Shown: positions 26,296 to 35,843, numbered from the stretch's first letter. The stretch is 57,979 bases of DNA from Saprospiraceae bacterium (GCA_020848695.1 JADLHT010000016.1:1-57979); one strand, 5' to 3'. Made by a program: numbers and translations. The notes: a model not told the origin generated them from the letters alone.

Positions 26296-26589
26296 TTATT
26301 TTCTTTTCTTCGCTTTATAATTAGCTTCTTTAATTGAATCAATATACTGTTGATTCGGATCACCGTGAGAATGAATGACCAAACTGTCTTTTGTTGTGCC
26401 AGAAGATTCAGAATTTGTTCTATTTGGGTTCATAGAATTTCCATCAGTTGATTTACTATTCGTATTGTTCATATTGGTTTTATTCTTCTTTTCTTTATCA
26501 GCTGGATTGTCATTATTTATTTTATTATTACATGAATTTAAAAATATTAATAACAAAACTAACTTAGTGGTTAACAATAAACTTTTCAT
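26296..26589 (-). CDS. short Asn/Thr/Ser-rich lipoprotein
   Basis: A 97-residue predicted lipoprotein: signal MKSLLLTTKLVLLLIFLNSC, then a low-complexity, hydrophilic stretch rich in Asn, Lys, Thr and Ser, and a short C-terminal part GDPNQQYIDSIKEANYKAKK. No family is recognised. The ATG at 26589 is preferred over a TTG at 26595. It overlaps the end of the upstream T9SS gene by 26 bases, so it is the second gene of that operon. Confidence 0.6.
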   Translation of the reverse strand: MKSLLLTTKLVLLLIFLNSCNNKINNDNPADKEKKNKTNMNNTNSKSTDGNSMNPNRTNSESSGTTKDSLVIHSHGDPNQQYIDSIKEANYKAKKRK

Positions 26590-28411
26590 GAGCAATAATT
26601 TTAGAATTTTGAATAATTTGTAAAATATAATTTCCCGGGCTTAAAATTTTTGTTTCGAAAGCAAAAATATGTTCTCCCATACTAACATATTCATCCATTA
26701 GAGTATAAGCTAGTTTACCAGATTCGCTATAAACTTGAAATTTCGTTTTCCCGGAAGAATTTAAATTGAATTTTACACTAAATCTATCTGAAGATGGATT
26801 AGGGGAAAGTGAAATTTTATCTTTATTCGAATTGATATCATGTACTACGGATTGTCCGTTATCATGAACTTCGGCAATGTAAGCATTCCAATATCCATCA
26901 AAGTCTCCATAAGCCCCTGCAACCCACACGGAAGGAGAAGTTGAACTGTAGTTACGAGTTATGCCGGTGTAGTCTCCCCATCGATTGTAATCTGTACCAA
27001 ATTTTTCACACTCTGCTTCCCAAAGGCTGTAAACATAAACACTACCGGAAAAATCTAAAGTACCATTTACATAGACGACCCGTGATTGCGGGTAATTGTT
27101 CTCATTGCTTCTTTGGAAGAAAATCATGGATTCATTATCCGTTTTAGTTTTACCATAAAATGCAATTGAGGGATAAGCATAATCCCAACCTGTTGATCCA
27201 AAGTAATCATATTGAGACTTTTTGGTCTGAATGTTATATACAAAATAACCAAGTGCGCTCCATTTATCAGGTGAAACCGAATTACAAACAAAATGAACTC
27301 TATTATTCATATAATATCCACTTTGTGTTCTGCAAGCAGAAACATCCAAGGGACAGGTAGAACCCAGTTGGTCTGCATCCGAGCCTGGACCATATGTCGG
27401 ACATGCAACTTTTTCATATAATAACTGCGGATTATTTCCAAGATCATCGGTAAGATCATAAAATCCAAAGTAATTGCCACCGGAAACTTCAGTTGAAACC
27501 AAATATATTCCTGGACCATAAGTTCCATTTAACCCATAGCTTAGCGGCAATAAGGTAAATTGGTAATCCGAATTGATTCTATTCCAGATTGTATATTGTA
27601 AGGTTTGAGAAGAGTATCCTGAAGCCTTGTCAATTTGAATTAAATTGCTATGATCATATTTGTCATTCACATAAACATTTCCGGATACAAAAAGATTTTC
27701 TGTTGATTGTCCAACTTTGGGGTAATCAAAAAATCCACCATTTGGGTCGCCATTAAATGAATAATACCACCATCCGTCATTTGGATTGGAAGAAACTGAA
27801 AACAAGAGAATTACTTTATTAGGTTTACTGCTTCCACAATCCTGAATATACATAAAAAATTTTGCGTATTCCGGATCCCAAATTACAACCGGATCACAGG
27901 TTGATTCAAAATTGTTGTTTAAAAAAGTTGAAAAGTTCTGTGAATACTGTATGGCTCCATTTCTTACATAATAGATACTGTTATTAGCTGCACTCACGAT
28001 CCATCCTGTATTTGAAATTGCAATGGTATTATCCATCGGCGTGCTTCCTGTATTCTGATTGGCTTTCAGTCCCAATCCGACTACAGGCTCTTTAGCCAAT
28101 AAAGAAGAATTTTCAGCATTCGGAGAATCTTTTTGGAGGCTTAGTTTCTTTAATTTGTAATTAAGCTCTTTTATTTTTTTTATTTCTTCATTATCATCCC
28201 TGTTGTATTCTTTTCTAAGTTTCATTAGGGAAGGAAGAAAGCGGATATCTAATGATGGTGGATTTATCAGACCCAAACATTGTGTAGTTTGAATACCATT
28301 GAAGCTCGCTGCAACTTGCATCGTCGAGCGATCTGACCTAGGTTTTATCTCCTGACAAAATAAAATCTGATTACTTAAACAAAGGATGAAGCAAAGAATT
28401 AGATTTTTCAT
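26564..28411 (-). CDS. T9SS type A sorting-domain secreted protein
   Basis: A 615-residue secreted protein. The signal peptide (LILCFILCLSNQILFCQ) is followed by a Lys/Glu-rich helical stretch (about 60-105), then a propeller-like body with repeated NTGWIVSAANNSIYYV, DPVVIWDPEYAKFFMYIQDC and WVAGAYGDFDGYWNAYIAEV type blocks. A C-terminal sorting domain (LSPNPSSDRFSVKFNL ... GNYILQIIQNSKIIAHEKF) begins near residue 535. No catalytic motif is visible; an adhesin, receptor or glycan-binding role are all open. A TAAATTTG promoter element lies at 28440-28447. Confidence 0.82.
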   Translation of the reverse strand: MKNLILCFILCLSNQILFCQEIKPRSDRSTMQVAASFNGIQTTQCLGLINPPSLDIRFLPSLMKLRKEYNRDDNEEIKKIKELNYKLKKLSLQKDSPNAENSSLLAKEPVVGLGLKANQNTGSTPMDNTIAISNTGWIVSAANNSIYYVRNGAIQYSQNFSTFLNNNFESTCDPVVIWDPEYAKFFMYIQDCGSSKPNKVILLFSVSSNPNDGWWYYSFNGDPNGGFFDYPKVGQSTENLFVSGNVYVNDKYDHSNLIQIDKASGYSSQTLQYTIWNRINSDYQFTLLPLSYGLNGTYGPGIYLVSTEVSGGNYFGFYDLTDDLGNNPQLLYEKVACPTYGPGSDADQLGSTCPLDVSACRTQSGYYMNNRVHFVCNSVSPDKWSALGYFVYNIQTKKSQYDYFGSTGWDYAYPSIAFYGKTKTDNESMIFFQRSNENNYPQSRVVYVNGTLDFSGSVYVYSLWEAECEKFGTDYNRWGDYTGITRNYSSTSPSVWVAGAYGDFDGYWNAYIAEVHDNGQSVVHDINSNKDKISLSPNPSSDRFSVKFNLNSSGKTKFQVYSESGKLAYTLMDEYVSMGEHIFAFETKILSPGNYILQIIQNSKIIAHEKFIVNH

Positions 28412-28439
28412 AAGCTTTTATTTTTAATAAACTAGCTCT

Positions 28440-28447
28440 CAAATTTA
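28440..28447 (-). promoter_or_regulatory. -7 promoter element for the 615-residue T9SS protein
   Basis: TAAATTTG on - fits TAnnTTTG and lies 28 bases before the ATG at 28411. Confidence 0.45.
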
Positions 28448-28610
28448 ATTAAAATTGTTTATTTCCAAAAAAAATTTATACCAGGGGCTCAAGAATCATC
28501 TGACTTGGTATTGAAAGACTTCAAATACCCAAAGAAATAAAATGGCTTCGGATAAGCAAAAATGCCTTGCAATGAAACCCTAAGAAAATCGTATATTAAA
28601 ATTGAAAGGC

Positions 28611-29114
28611 TTAAAGTTCTTCTTCAGATTTTAAAACTTTATTCAGTCTTCGGAGGTATCTCTGTCTGACAAAATAATCAACGAGAGATTGCAATGTCTT
28701 ATCATTGCGAAGTCCTCGATTATAATTATCAATGCAATCCTTGAATTCGGAGTGCAATTCCCTTTCAAATTCACCTAGCTTTTCAATGAGAATAGAAAGA
28801 TTATCCGGATTATTAGATTCCTTATGCTTTTCGATCTCTTCATGAAGTTCCATCATTTCCAATAGAAAATCCGGATCCAGAGGCTTCTCAATGTTATCAT
28901 TTAATCCTTCTAACTCGATAATGTATTTCAGTCGTTGAAGAGGATCAGAAAGTATTTCATATGCATGATTGAGCACATCCATCTTTGCAAGATCATAATT
29001 TCTATTTATATCCGGATGTAATGACCGGCTGAGTGTGTAGAAATTCTTTCTGAGTAAATTTAGATCAATTGATACTGATCGCGAGATTCCAAATAATTCG
29101 AAGTAGTCCGGCAC
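28611..29114 (-). CDS. hscB: HscB-like Fe-S co-chaperone (J-domain)
   Basis: A 167-residue J-domain protein of the HscB type, which recruits the HscA/Hsp70 chaperone to IscU-bound clusters. The J-domain (about 1-75) has YFELFGI and the HPD tripeptide at residues 33-35, followed by NHAYEILSDPLQRLKYIIEL. The C-terminal three-helix part (about 85-167) is the HscB-specific domain. The start is a GTG at 29114, five bases after the rseP stop. No isc genes are adjacent. Confidence 0.88.
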   Translation of the reverse strand: MPDYFELFGISRSVSIDLNLLRKNFYTLSRSLHPDINRNYDLAKMDVLNHAYEILSDPLQRLKYIIELEGLNDNIEKPLDPDFLLEMMELHEEIEKHKESNNPDNLSILIEKLGEFERELHSEFKDCIDNYNRGLRNDKTLQSLVDYFVRQRYLRRLNKVLKSEEEL

Positions 29115-29119
29115 AGTTA

Positions 29120-30445
29120 CTATTTATTGAGCCATCTCATGATATCTAATCCGTTGGCGTATAGCATAAGTGCAATCAATAATACAAATCCTACAGTTAC
29201 TGCCTTCTCCATAAATTTATCACTTACTTTTTTACCACTTACGACCTCCCATAATAGGAAAATAACATACCCTCCATCTAAACCGGGAATTGGCAATAAA
29301 TTCATAAAAGCAAGAATTATAGAAATGATAGCTGTTGTCGTCCAAAAAGAAATCCAATTCCAACTTGGATCAAACATTCCGGCAATAGACGCAAAACCCC
29401 CAAGAGAATCCTTGGCCTTTATTTTCCCACCAAACATTTGTCCAAAAGCTTTAAGTTGACTGATTAGGAGATCCATTCCTTTCTCTATTCCTAGCGGAAT
29501 GGATTCAAAAAATCCGTATTTCTCTGTTGAATAATTTAATTTCTTCCAGACAATACCTAAGAATCCTTTTTCATCTGTTTTTATTATTTTATATATGCTG
29601 TCTGTGCCTTGAATAATTCCAAGCTTACATTCAACATTGGGTTTAAACTTCAGTATTTTAATAATATCATGAGTGCCGTTAACGTCTTCTCCATTTATTG
29701 AAAAAATCCGATCTCCTTTGTTTAATCCTGCCATTTGAGCAGGAGAATTTTCTAAAGTTGAATCAATAATCGCTGGAATTCTTTCTCGCCATAGTGTTAA
29801 ATCTTTATTCTCTTGTTTTGTAAGTAGGGCGATATACTCCTGAGGAATCGTTAAGTTTGTTTCCTGACCATCTCTCAATATATTGATCGTATTTTTATTT
29901 TCCAAAACCAATGATTTAATGATCTTTCCACGATCAAATCTTTCAAGCTTTTCTCCCTGAATACCAAGAATGACATCTCCATCCCTGAAGCCCATTAACT
30001 GGCTGATACTATCCGTAACAATTCCGTATTTTAACTCTGAAGTAGGTAGATAAGTAATTCCTAATCTCCAGATTAACATAGCAAAAATAAAAAATCCCAA
30101 AATGAAATTTACTGTGATCCCTCCAAGCATGATAATCAGTCTTTGCCATGCCGGTTTCGATCTGAATTCCCAAGGTTGTGGTTCTTGTTTTAATTGATTA
30201 ATGTCCATGCTTTCATCAACCATTCCGGAAATTTTAACATAACCACCCAAAGGAAGCCAGCCAATACCATATTCTGTATCACCTACTTTTTTCTTAAATA
30301 TGGAAAAATAAGGATCAAAGAACAGGTAAAATTTCTCAACTCTTGTTTTAAACCACTTCGCTGGGAAAAAATGCCCACATTCATGTAAAATGACCAGAAT
30401 GCTTAAACTCAGTAGTAGTTGACCGATGATTATCAAGGTACTCAT
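29120..30445 (-). CDS. rseP: RseP site-2 metalloprotease
   Basis: Inner-membrane zinc protease that cuts membrane-bound signalling proteins, such as anti-sigma factors, inside the membrane. The zinc motif HECGH is at residues 21-25 in the first helix. The PDZ region includes NSPAQMAGLNKGDRIFSING, and the second metal motif NLLPIPGLDGG is near residue 390. The 441-residue length is normal. It is followed at once by the hscB-like gene. The upstream gene on + is divergent, leaving 229 bases for promoters. Confidence 0.95.
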   Translation of the reverse strand: MSTLIIIGQLLLSLSILVILHECGHFFPAKWFKTRVEKFYLFFDPYFSIFKKKVGDTEYGIGWLPLGGYVKISGMVDESMDINQLKQEPQPWEFRSKPAWQRLIIMLGGITVNFILGFFIFAMLIWRLGITYLPTSELKYGIVTDSISQLMGFRDGDVILGIQGEKLERFDRGKIIKSLVLENKNTINILRDGQETNLTIPQEYIALLTKQENKDLTLWRERIPAIIDSTLENSPAQMAGLNKGDRIFSINGEDVNGTHDIIKILKFKPNVECKLGIIQGTDSIYKIIKTDEKGFLGIVWKKLNYSTEKYGFFESIPLGIEKGMDLLISQLKAFGQMFGGKIKAKDSLGGFASIAGMFDPSWNWISFWTTTAIISIILAFMNLLPIPGLDGGYVIFLLWEVVSGKKVSDKFMEKAVTVGFVLLIALMLYANGLDIMRWLNK

Positions 30446-30658
30446 TAATAAATTTTATGTAGGAGGAACGTAAATTTAACTTCTTTGTTTTAACAATTCT
30501 TAAAGCAATCTCAGGTTCTGCTCAATATCCAATATACTCAGATTTAGTCAAATTTACCCTTCCAAAGAAAATGAAGTGATGACTATTTTGATCCTTGAGC
30601 TAAATAGTAGGAAAAATTCAAATTTTTCTAGAAAAAAGTTCAATTACGAAATCTTTCG

Positions 30659-30666
30659 TAATTTTG
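30659..30666 (+). promoter_or_regulatory. -7 promoter element setting the start of the DUF5916-like gene
   Basis: TAATTTTG fits TAnnTTTG and lies eight bases before the ATG at 30675. It falls inside the longer frame that begins at 30576, which argues that the true start is 30675. A weak TTC sits at -33 distance. Confidence 0.5.
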
Positions 30667-30674
30667 TCAGGTAT

Positions 30675-32939
30675 ATGTATAAGCTACTATTATTTTTTAT
30701 TACTCTAATCATCAGCACTTCATGGGTATTTGCCCAGAAAGATCAACCTAGTGTGAATATTAAAAAAGCAAAAGAACAGATAATATTGAATGGAGTTTTT
30801 GATGAAGTCGATTGGATAAGCGCCGAAGTAATAACAGATTTCAAGTTGAATTATCCGGTAGATTCGGGATTAAGCAAGTGGCAGACAGAGGCTAGACTAT
30901 GTTTCGATGACAAGAAATTATATATAGCAATTCGATGTTATCAAGCTAAATCAAGTTATGTTATCAGAAGTTTGAAAAGAGATTTTCCTCCAGGTAGTAC
31001 AGATGTAATAAATATTGTGATTGACGCTTTTAGAGATGGATTAAATGGATTGGCGTTTTCAGTTAGCCCCCTCGAAGTTCAAAGGGAAGGAAGTATCAAT
31101 GAAGGGAATGACCTCGATTTGAATTGGGATAATAAATGGTATTGTAAAGTAAAAAACTATAATGATTATTGGGATGTAGAAATAGCAATTCCATTCCGGA
31201 CCTTGCGCTACAAACTTGAGAAAGAAGGAAAAGCAAATGAATGGAGTCTGAATTTTATAAGAAACAAGATGAGAGATTTGGAAAATAGTACCTGGGCTCC
31301 GGTTCCACAGATTCATCATCCGTTAACTCTGTCCTTTGCCGGAAAGCTGACATGGATTGATCCTCCGCCAAATCCGGGATTTAATATTTCGTTGATACCC
31401 TATATAACCGGAGGATTTTCACACAACAAAATTAGAGGAGTTGATCAAATCAAAGTAAGCTCTGAGAACAAGTTCACCAAATCAATCGGAGTGGATGCTA
31501 AAATAGCAGTTTCGCCTTCTCTTAATCTAGATCTTACAATAAATCCAGATTTTTCTCAGGTAGAAGTAGATGACCAGATTGCCAATATTAGTCGATTTGA
31601 ACTTTTTTTTCCAGAAAAAAGGCAATTCTTTCTTGAGAATCAGGACTTGTTTGCAAGATTTGGATTTCCTGGAACCAGACCGTTTTTTAGCAGAAGATTG
31701 GGACTGACCTTTAACTCTGAAACACAACAAAATGATATTGTTCCCATTATTGCAGGAGTTAGACTAAGCGGAAAACTGAACAATAATTTTCGGATCGGAG
31801 TGCTAAATGTTACCAGTAACAGCAAAAAGTTTAGTGCTGAGAGGAAAAGTCCATTAAACAATGTAAGCGTTGTAAGTGTACAGCATAAAATATTTGAAAG
31901 ATCAACGATAGCAGGAGTATTGGTTAATAAGTATAATTTTTTAAACAACTTAAATGAATCACAAAGAGCAGCTTATAATAGTTATAATTCTGTAGCTGGA
32001 TTAGAATATAATTTGTATTCAAAAAATAATCAATGGATTGGAGAAAGTTATTATCATCGTTCTTTTTCTCCCGATAAAAATAAAAGAGGAAATAGCTATG
32101 CTTTTTTTCTTTCCTACAATCCAAGTAATTTTAGTCTAAGGGTAGGAACGTTGGGAATTGATTCTTTTTTTACGGCAGATGTCGGATTTATACCCAGAAG
32201 TGCATCAAGATATAATCTAAGTGGTGCAGAGTATTATTTTTGGATACCTAAATCCAAAATTTTGAGAAGAATTATGCTCGGATTCAATACTGATCATGCA
32301 ACAGATTTGAATTGGAATAATCTTGACTATAAAATCAGTCCTTTTGTCTATGCAGAATTTAATGATCAGAGTGGCATTGGAGCGGCCTTAAACGCTCAAT
32401 ATTTTTACCTGTATGAACCCTTTGATCCCACCAATGGATTAATTGAAGCTGGAGAGCAGAAACTTCCCATAGGAGATTATTATTTCAATTCATATAAAAT
32501 TGAAGCCTTTAGCAGTCCTAGTAACAACTTATTCGGGAATGTGGAAATGAATATAGGTCCATATTTCAAAGGCAAATCAATAAACATTGGTGGAAGCATA
32601 GCATATAGAATTCAGCCTTATGGAATAATAAGTTTTAAAGTAGATTATTATAATATTCGCCAAGAACAACCCTATCCAACAGCTGAATTTGTTTTGATTG
32701 GTTCTAAAGCCGAGATTTCGTTCAGCAGGGCTGTTTTTCTTTCTACTTTTTTTCAATACAATACACAGGTTAATAACTTCAACATCAACACAAGGTTTCA
32801 ATGGAGATTTGCGCCAGTAAGTGATTTTTTTATTGTTTATACTGACAATTCATTTGCTCAAGAATTAGGTCCTCATGTTGGATTTCTTAGCAATAAGAAC
32901 AGAGCGATTGTTGCAAAAGCAGTTTACTGGTTTAATTAA
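30675..32939 (+). CDS. DUF5916-like outer-membrane protein with CBM9-like N-terminus
   Basis: A 754-residue protein from ATG 30675, where a clean signal peptide starts (YKLLLFFITLIISTSWVFAQ). Residues about 20-220 resemble a carbohydrate-binding family 9 beta-sandwich (ILNGVFDEVDWISAEVITDF, KKLYIAIRCYQ). Residues about 250-754 are strand-rich with FFPEKRQFFLENQDLFARFG and DFSQVEVDDQIANI, hallmarks of the Bacteroidota DUF5916 family, and end in a terminal aromatic strand (VYWFN) typical of outer-membrane barrels. Function is unknown; the family is common next to polysaccharide and peptide uptake genes, but none is nearby here. Confidence 0.85.
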   Translation: MYKLLLFFITLIISTSWVFAQKDQPSVNIKKAKEQIILNGVFDEVDWISAEVITDFKLNYPVDSGLSKWQTEARLCFDDKKLYIAIRCYQAKSSYVIRSLKRDFPPGSTDVINIVIDAFRDGLNGLAFSVSPLEVQREGSINEGNDLDLNWDNKWYCKVKNYNDYWDVEIAIPFRTLRYKLEKEGKANEWSLNFIRNKMRDLENSTWAPVPQIHHPLTLSFAGKLTWIDPPPNPGFNISLIPYITGGFSHNKIRGVDQIKVSSENKFTKSIGVDAKIAVSPSLNLDLTINPDFSQVEVDDQIANISRFELFFPEKRQFFLENQDLFARFGFPGTRPFFSRRLGLTFNSETQQNDIVPIIAGVRLSGKLNNNFRIGVLNVTSNSKKFSAERKSPLNNVSVVSVQHKIFERSTIAGVLVNKYNFLNNLNESQRAAYNSYNSVAGLEYNLYSKNNQWIGESYYHRSFSPDKNKRGNSYAFFLSYNPSNFSLRVGTLGIDSFFTADVGFIPRSASRYNLSGAEYYFWIPKSKILRRIMLGFNTDHATDLNWNNLDYKISPFVYAEFNDQSGIGAALNAQYFYLYEPFDPTNGLIEAGEQKLPIGDYYFNSYKIEAFSSPSNNLFGNVEMNIGPYFKGKSINIGGSIAYRIQPYGIISFKVDYYNIRQEQPYPTAEFVLIGSKAEISFSRAVFLSTFFQYNTQVNNFNINTRFQWRFAPVSDFFIVYTDNSFAQELGPHVGFLSNKNRAIVAKAVYWFN

Positions 32940-32946
32940 ACAAAAA

Positions 32947-32972
32947 AAATCTCCGGCCATTGCCGGAGATTT
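32947..32972. terminator. bidirectional hairpin after the DUF5916-like gene
   Basis: A perfect 11-bp stem centred on CTCCGGC/GCCGGAG with loop CATT lies eight bases after the stop. An A-run on its left gives a T-run for the - strand, and TTGAATTC follows on +. Closely following is a second small inverted repeat, GAATTC...GAATTC. Confidence 0.65.
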
Positions 32973-33059
32973 GAATTCTTTAGAATTCAAGGATAAACCA
33001 CATAATTCAAACAAAATACTTAAAAGAATTTCAATCAGGACTAAGGATTTGTTTTTATA

Positions 33060-33086
33060 ATCAGAGAATAAATTCTCTGATTTATT
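33060..33086 (+). terminator. second hairpin, weak terminator
   Basis: The inverted repeat ATCAGAGAAT/ATTCTCTGAT (33060-33069 and 33072-33081) is followed by TTATT. It may back up the hairpin at 32947. Confidence 0.4.
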
Positions 33087-33265
33087 CAATTATGCAGGCT
33101 TTTCAGTTTTAGATATATTGTCTTTAAGCCCGGAATTGAAATTTCAAACGAAATCAACAGAGTACATCGATTTCTTGAATGATCACATCTGCTAAACTTG
33201 CTCTTGAAATCCGGGAAGTAGTTTTTATTTTTTTCATTTTATTGAAAATTTCAATTTAAAAATGA

Positions 33266-33389
33266 CCGGCGGTGAAGCTTTAACTTGCACTAGTTTGGAT
33301 AAGGGTTTTCAAGTTGGGATTCAGGAAAGCAAAGCTTCTTGTTCTTGAAAAACGCTTGTGCATCGATTGAAAGGTGTGCTTACCGCCGG
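33266..33389. repeat. 124-nt nested palindromic element
   Basis: Four inverted repeats are nested around nearly the same centre (about 33328): CCGGCGGT/ACCGCCGG (33266-33273 and 33382-33389), TGCAC/GTGCA (33286-33290 and 33358-33362), GTTTTCAAG/CTTGAAAAAC (33305-33313 and 33344-33353) and AAGC/GCTT (33327-33330 and 33334-33337). Together they could fold into one long imperfect hairpin. The GC-rich ends contrast with the surrounding AT-rich DNA. It fits a miniature mobile element or a structured RNA; no transposase is next to it. Confidence 0.65.
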
Positions 33390-33494
33390 CTGAGGAGTCA
33401 ATTCTTTTCATCAGGGGAGAGGAAACTAATTTAGTCCTTAGGCTTGAGAAACCTAAGAACAGATTAATTTCAGTATAAAAATTGAGAACTAACT

Positions 33495-35675
33495 TCATCT
33501 TGTTGATTTAGTAACTTTGCCGGAACTGATTTTCTGATCTTTACTTATAATCAGGTAGTAATAGATTCCTGCATTTTGGTTAACCAAAGCGTTCGAACTG
33601 AAATAGCTCTCTTTTGTTTCTTCTTCACAAATCTTAGATCCGAAATGATTAAAAAACTGAATAGTATAATCGTCCTTTTTTCCAAGGTCAAAGTATAGTT
33701 TTTCTTCACAAGGGTTCGGATATGCAGATATTCGGATATGTTCGTCTTTCTTATCGCTTATAATTGTATATATAAAGTAACCGACCGTATGTATCGTACT
33801 TTCTGAGTTGTATATCACTTTCGAATCCAGAATTACTTCAGCCGAATTTTCAATAACGGTATTAAATGGAACCTCAATATTTGGTTTTATTGAATAAGCA
33901 AATATGATTTTTGAAAGAAGCTCATCTTCTGTTGAAGGTAATAAGTTCAATCCTTCAAATACAATTTCTAATATTCTGTCTTCCTGAATACTCCAGCTAA
34001 AGTTATTGACTGATTTAGCTAATTGGAGTGTAGCAATATCAAGATTCTCAGGAATCCTGTTTCTTATTACTAGCCTTTTAACCAAATTGTTTGTAATATT
34101 TTTCGCAACAAAGCTGTATCTTATTCGGTCTGATTTATTGATATAATGATTCGTTCCGACTCCTTCTGGAATACTGGATATCTGAATTGCAGAATTGTTT
34201 GATTCTTTTAGCTCAGTAGAATATCGGCTCACAAATGGCGACTCATCACCTTGTGAATAATTATTGATAAAAGATAAACTAACAGATCCATCCGGATGGG
34301 TTCCACATGCTTCAATACCAGCGTTGGCTCTTACTTGATAAGGATGATTGCTTATCGTATCGATGGTAATAATTCTTGTTTTACCATTTGCCGGGTAGCG
34401 AATAATCATGGAAGCATCTTTATCCAACTTAAGCTTTCCGCCAAAATTTGGCATAATGTCATCTTCCACTGTATTGAAGACAACTTCATTTTTCATATCC
34501 CCTGATCCTGTATTTCTTATTTCAAATACATTCTCATTACCTGTGCAAGATGATATAATGCTAAGTTCTGCCCCAGAATATTTGGGGGATTTAATGCAAT
34601 ATTCGTTCGGATAAATTCTCGCAATGTTCTGTACTGTTCTTCCCTTTAACTTTGAGTTACAAGACGCTTTTAAGCGCAAATCAACCTGTCCTGAGAACTG
34701 AGCATTAACGGTACCTAAATCAATCTTGTACAGATTAGCTCCAATAATTGAGAAGGGTAAAGAAGATTGTTCAATACTTAAAGACGCATCTAGTTCCAAA
34801 GTTATATAAACATCATTGGCGGGAATAGTCCCTCTGTTAGAATAATGAATTCCGGCAAAATTTGATTTACACACGTCCATTAACGGTGCAATAAATTCTA
34901 CCTCCATAAGTGGGCAAGAATTTTTTTGCTTATAAACAGAAGTATAGGTTGTGGATATATTAGAATTTAAATCAATCGCAACACTGGATTGACATGCTTG
35001 TATTAATTCTTGGTTTACAGGACTAATACTGTAGTTGCTGAAAGGAAGGTATCTATGAAAATATCCATCTTGATTGGTGATCGCGAAGTAAGTTCCATTG
35101 TTGCCAAGAAATTGAATCAAGGCAGCCCCAACTGGAGGCTCAGTATTGTCTGTAATACAATCATTGTTAGTGTCAATTCTTAAATAGCCTTCAACTAAAC
35201 CTCCAAAAAAGTTTTTACAAATACCAACTCCTTTTACTGGAATTATTGTCGATAATATTCCGAAAAAAGCACTTGGTCGACCAGTTACATTAAAATCAAA
35301 ACAAGATTGTGGAGATCGTTTTTCTACAAAAAATTTGAATTCGGCGAGAACCGTACCATTCGGTAGGCTTAGACCAACCGGGAAGGGATTTATCCAACTA
35401 AAACTGAGGTATGGATTTAATTTAACTTCAGATTGAATATTAAGATTTGAATTCAATCTCGAGTATGCAAAGTTTAACTCGGTGTCTGGAAAATTATAGG
35501 TAATGCTAAATTCGGAAACATCCTTGAAATCGTCTGCGCTGAGCCTAACATTAATGGTATCACCTACTCTATCTGCATCAAGAAAAAGTCTAACTGTATC
35601 TTGTGACCAGAGGTCTCCAAGAATAAGAGCCAAGATGAATAATCTCAGCACTTTGTTAATTAATAATTTTCTCAT
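33495..35675 (-). CDS. large T9SS type A protein with DUF11/DUF7619-like repeats
   Basis: A 726-residue secreted surface protein. The signal peptide ends near LILGDLWSQ. Residues about 28-150 look like a cohesin-type sandwich (VRLSADDFKDVSEFSITYNF). Residues about 160-215 are a carboxypeptidase-regulatory-like fold (YLRIDTNNDCITDNTEPPVG, DGYFHRYLPF). The middle and late parts contain conserved-repeat domains of DUF11/DUF7619 type (YINKSDRIRYSFVAKNITNN, LVIRNRIPENLDI). The type A sorting signal is ISAYPNPCEEKLYFDLG ... GIYYYLIISKDQKISSGKV from about residue 655. No catalytic residues are visible. Confidence 0.83.
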   Translation of the reverse strand: MRKLLINKVLRLFILALILGDLWSQDTVRLFLDADRVGDTINVRLSADDFKDVSEFSITYNFPDTELNFAYSRLNSNLNIQSEVKLNPYLSFSWINPFPVGLSLPNGTVLAEFKFFVEKRSPQSCFDFNVTGRPSAFFGILSTIIPVKGVGICKNFFGGLVEGYLRIDTNNDCITDNTEPPVGAALIQFLGNNGTYFAITNQDGYFHRYLPFSNYSISPVNQELIQACQSSVAIDLNSNISTTYTSVYKQKNSCPLMEVEFIAPLMDVCKSNFAGIHYSNRGTIPANDVYITLELDASLSIEQSSLPFSIIGANLYKIDLGTVNAQFSGQVDLRLKASCNSKLKGRTVQNIARIYPNEYCIKSPKYSGAELSIISSCTGNENVFEIRNTGSGDMKNEVVFNTVEDDIMPNFGGKLKLDKDASMIIRYPANGKTRIITIDTISNHPYQVRANAGIEACGTHPDGSVSLSFINNYSQGDESPFVSRYSTELKESNNSAIQISSIPEGVGTNHYINKSDRIRYSFVAKNITNNLVKRLVIRNRIPENLDIATLQLAKSVNNFSWSIQEDRILEIVFEGLNLLPSTEDELLSKIIFAYSIKPNIEVPFNTVIENSAEVILDSKVIYNSESTIHTVGYFIYTIISDKKDEHIRISAYPNPCEEKLYFDLGKKDDYTIQFFNHFGSKICEEETKESYFSSNALVNQNAGIYYYLIISKDQKISSGKVTKSTR

Positions 35676-35745
35676 TTTTTTTCAGTTAGTTTCTTTGACG
35701 TTACAAAAATTCAATGAGTTGGTGAATGGGACAAGTTCAATTTTT

Positions 35746-35753
35746 TATATTTG
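35746..35753 (+). promoter_or_regulatory. -7 promoter element for the 466-residue protein
   Basis: TATATTTG fits TAnnTTTG and lies 90 bases before the ATG at 35844. A TTG at 35719 is 24 bases upstream, a little far for the usual spacing. Confidence 0.4.
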
Positions 35754-35843
35754 TACAACAATAATTCTAATGATTATTATATATTCATTTGAATATCATT
35801 ATATTATACAAAATTATGTACATAAATAGTTAGTATCAATTTC

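Larger units (their letters stand above)
32940..33494. other. gene-free spacer
   Basis: It holds two hairpins and a palindromic element (listed separately). Frames of up to 72 codons exist on - (33280-33498), but they run through the palindrome and have no signal or family, so I do not call them. Confidence 0.5.

Noticed and set aside
28448-28610. Short inverted repeat ATACCA/TGGTAT in the spacer after hscB
   Set aside because: Six base pairs with a 22-nt loop are too weak to support a structure in AT-rich DNA.
33280-33498. 72-codon frame on the - strand
   Set aside because: It lies across the palindromic element and shares no feature with proteins; the frame is most likely a chance result.
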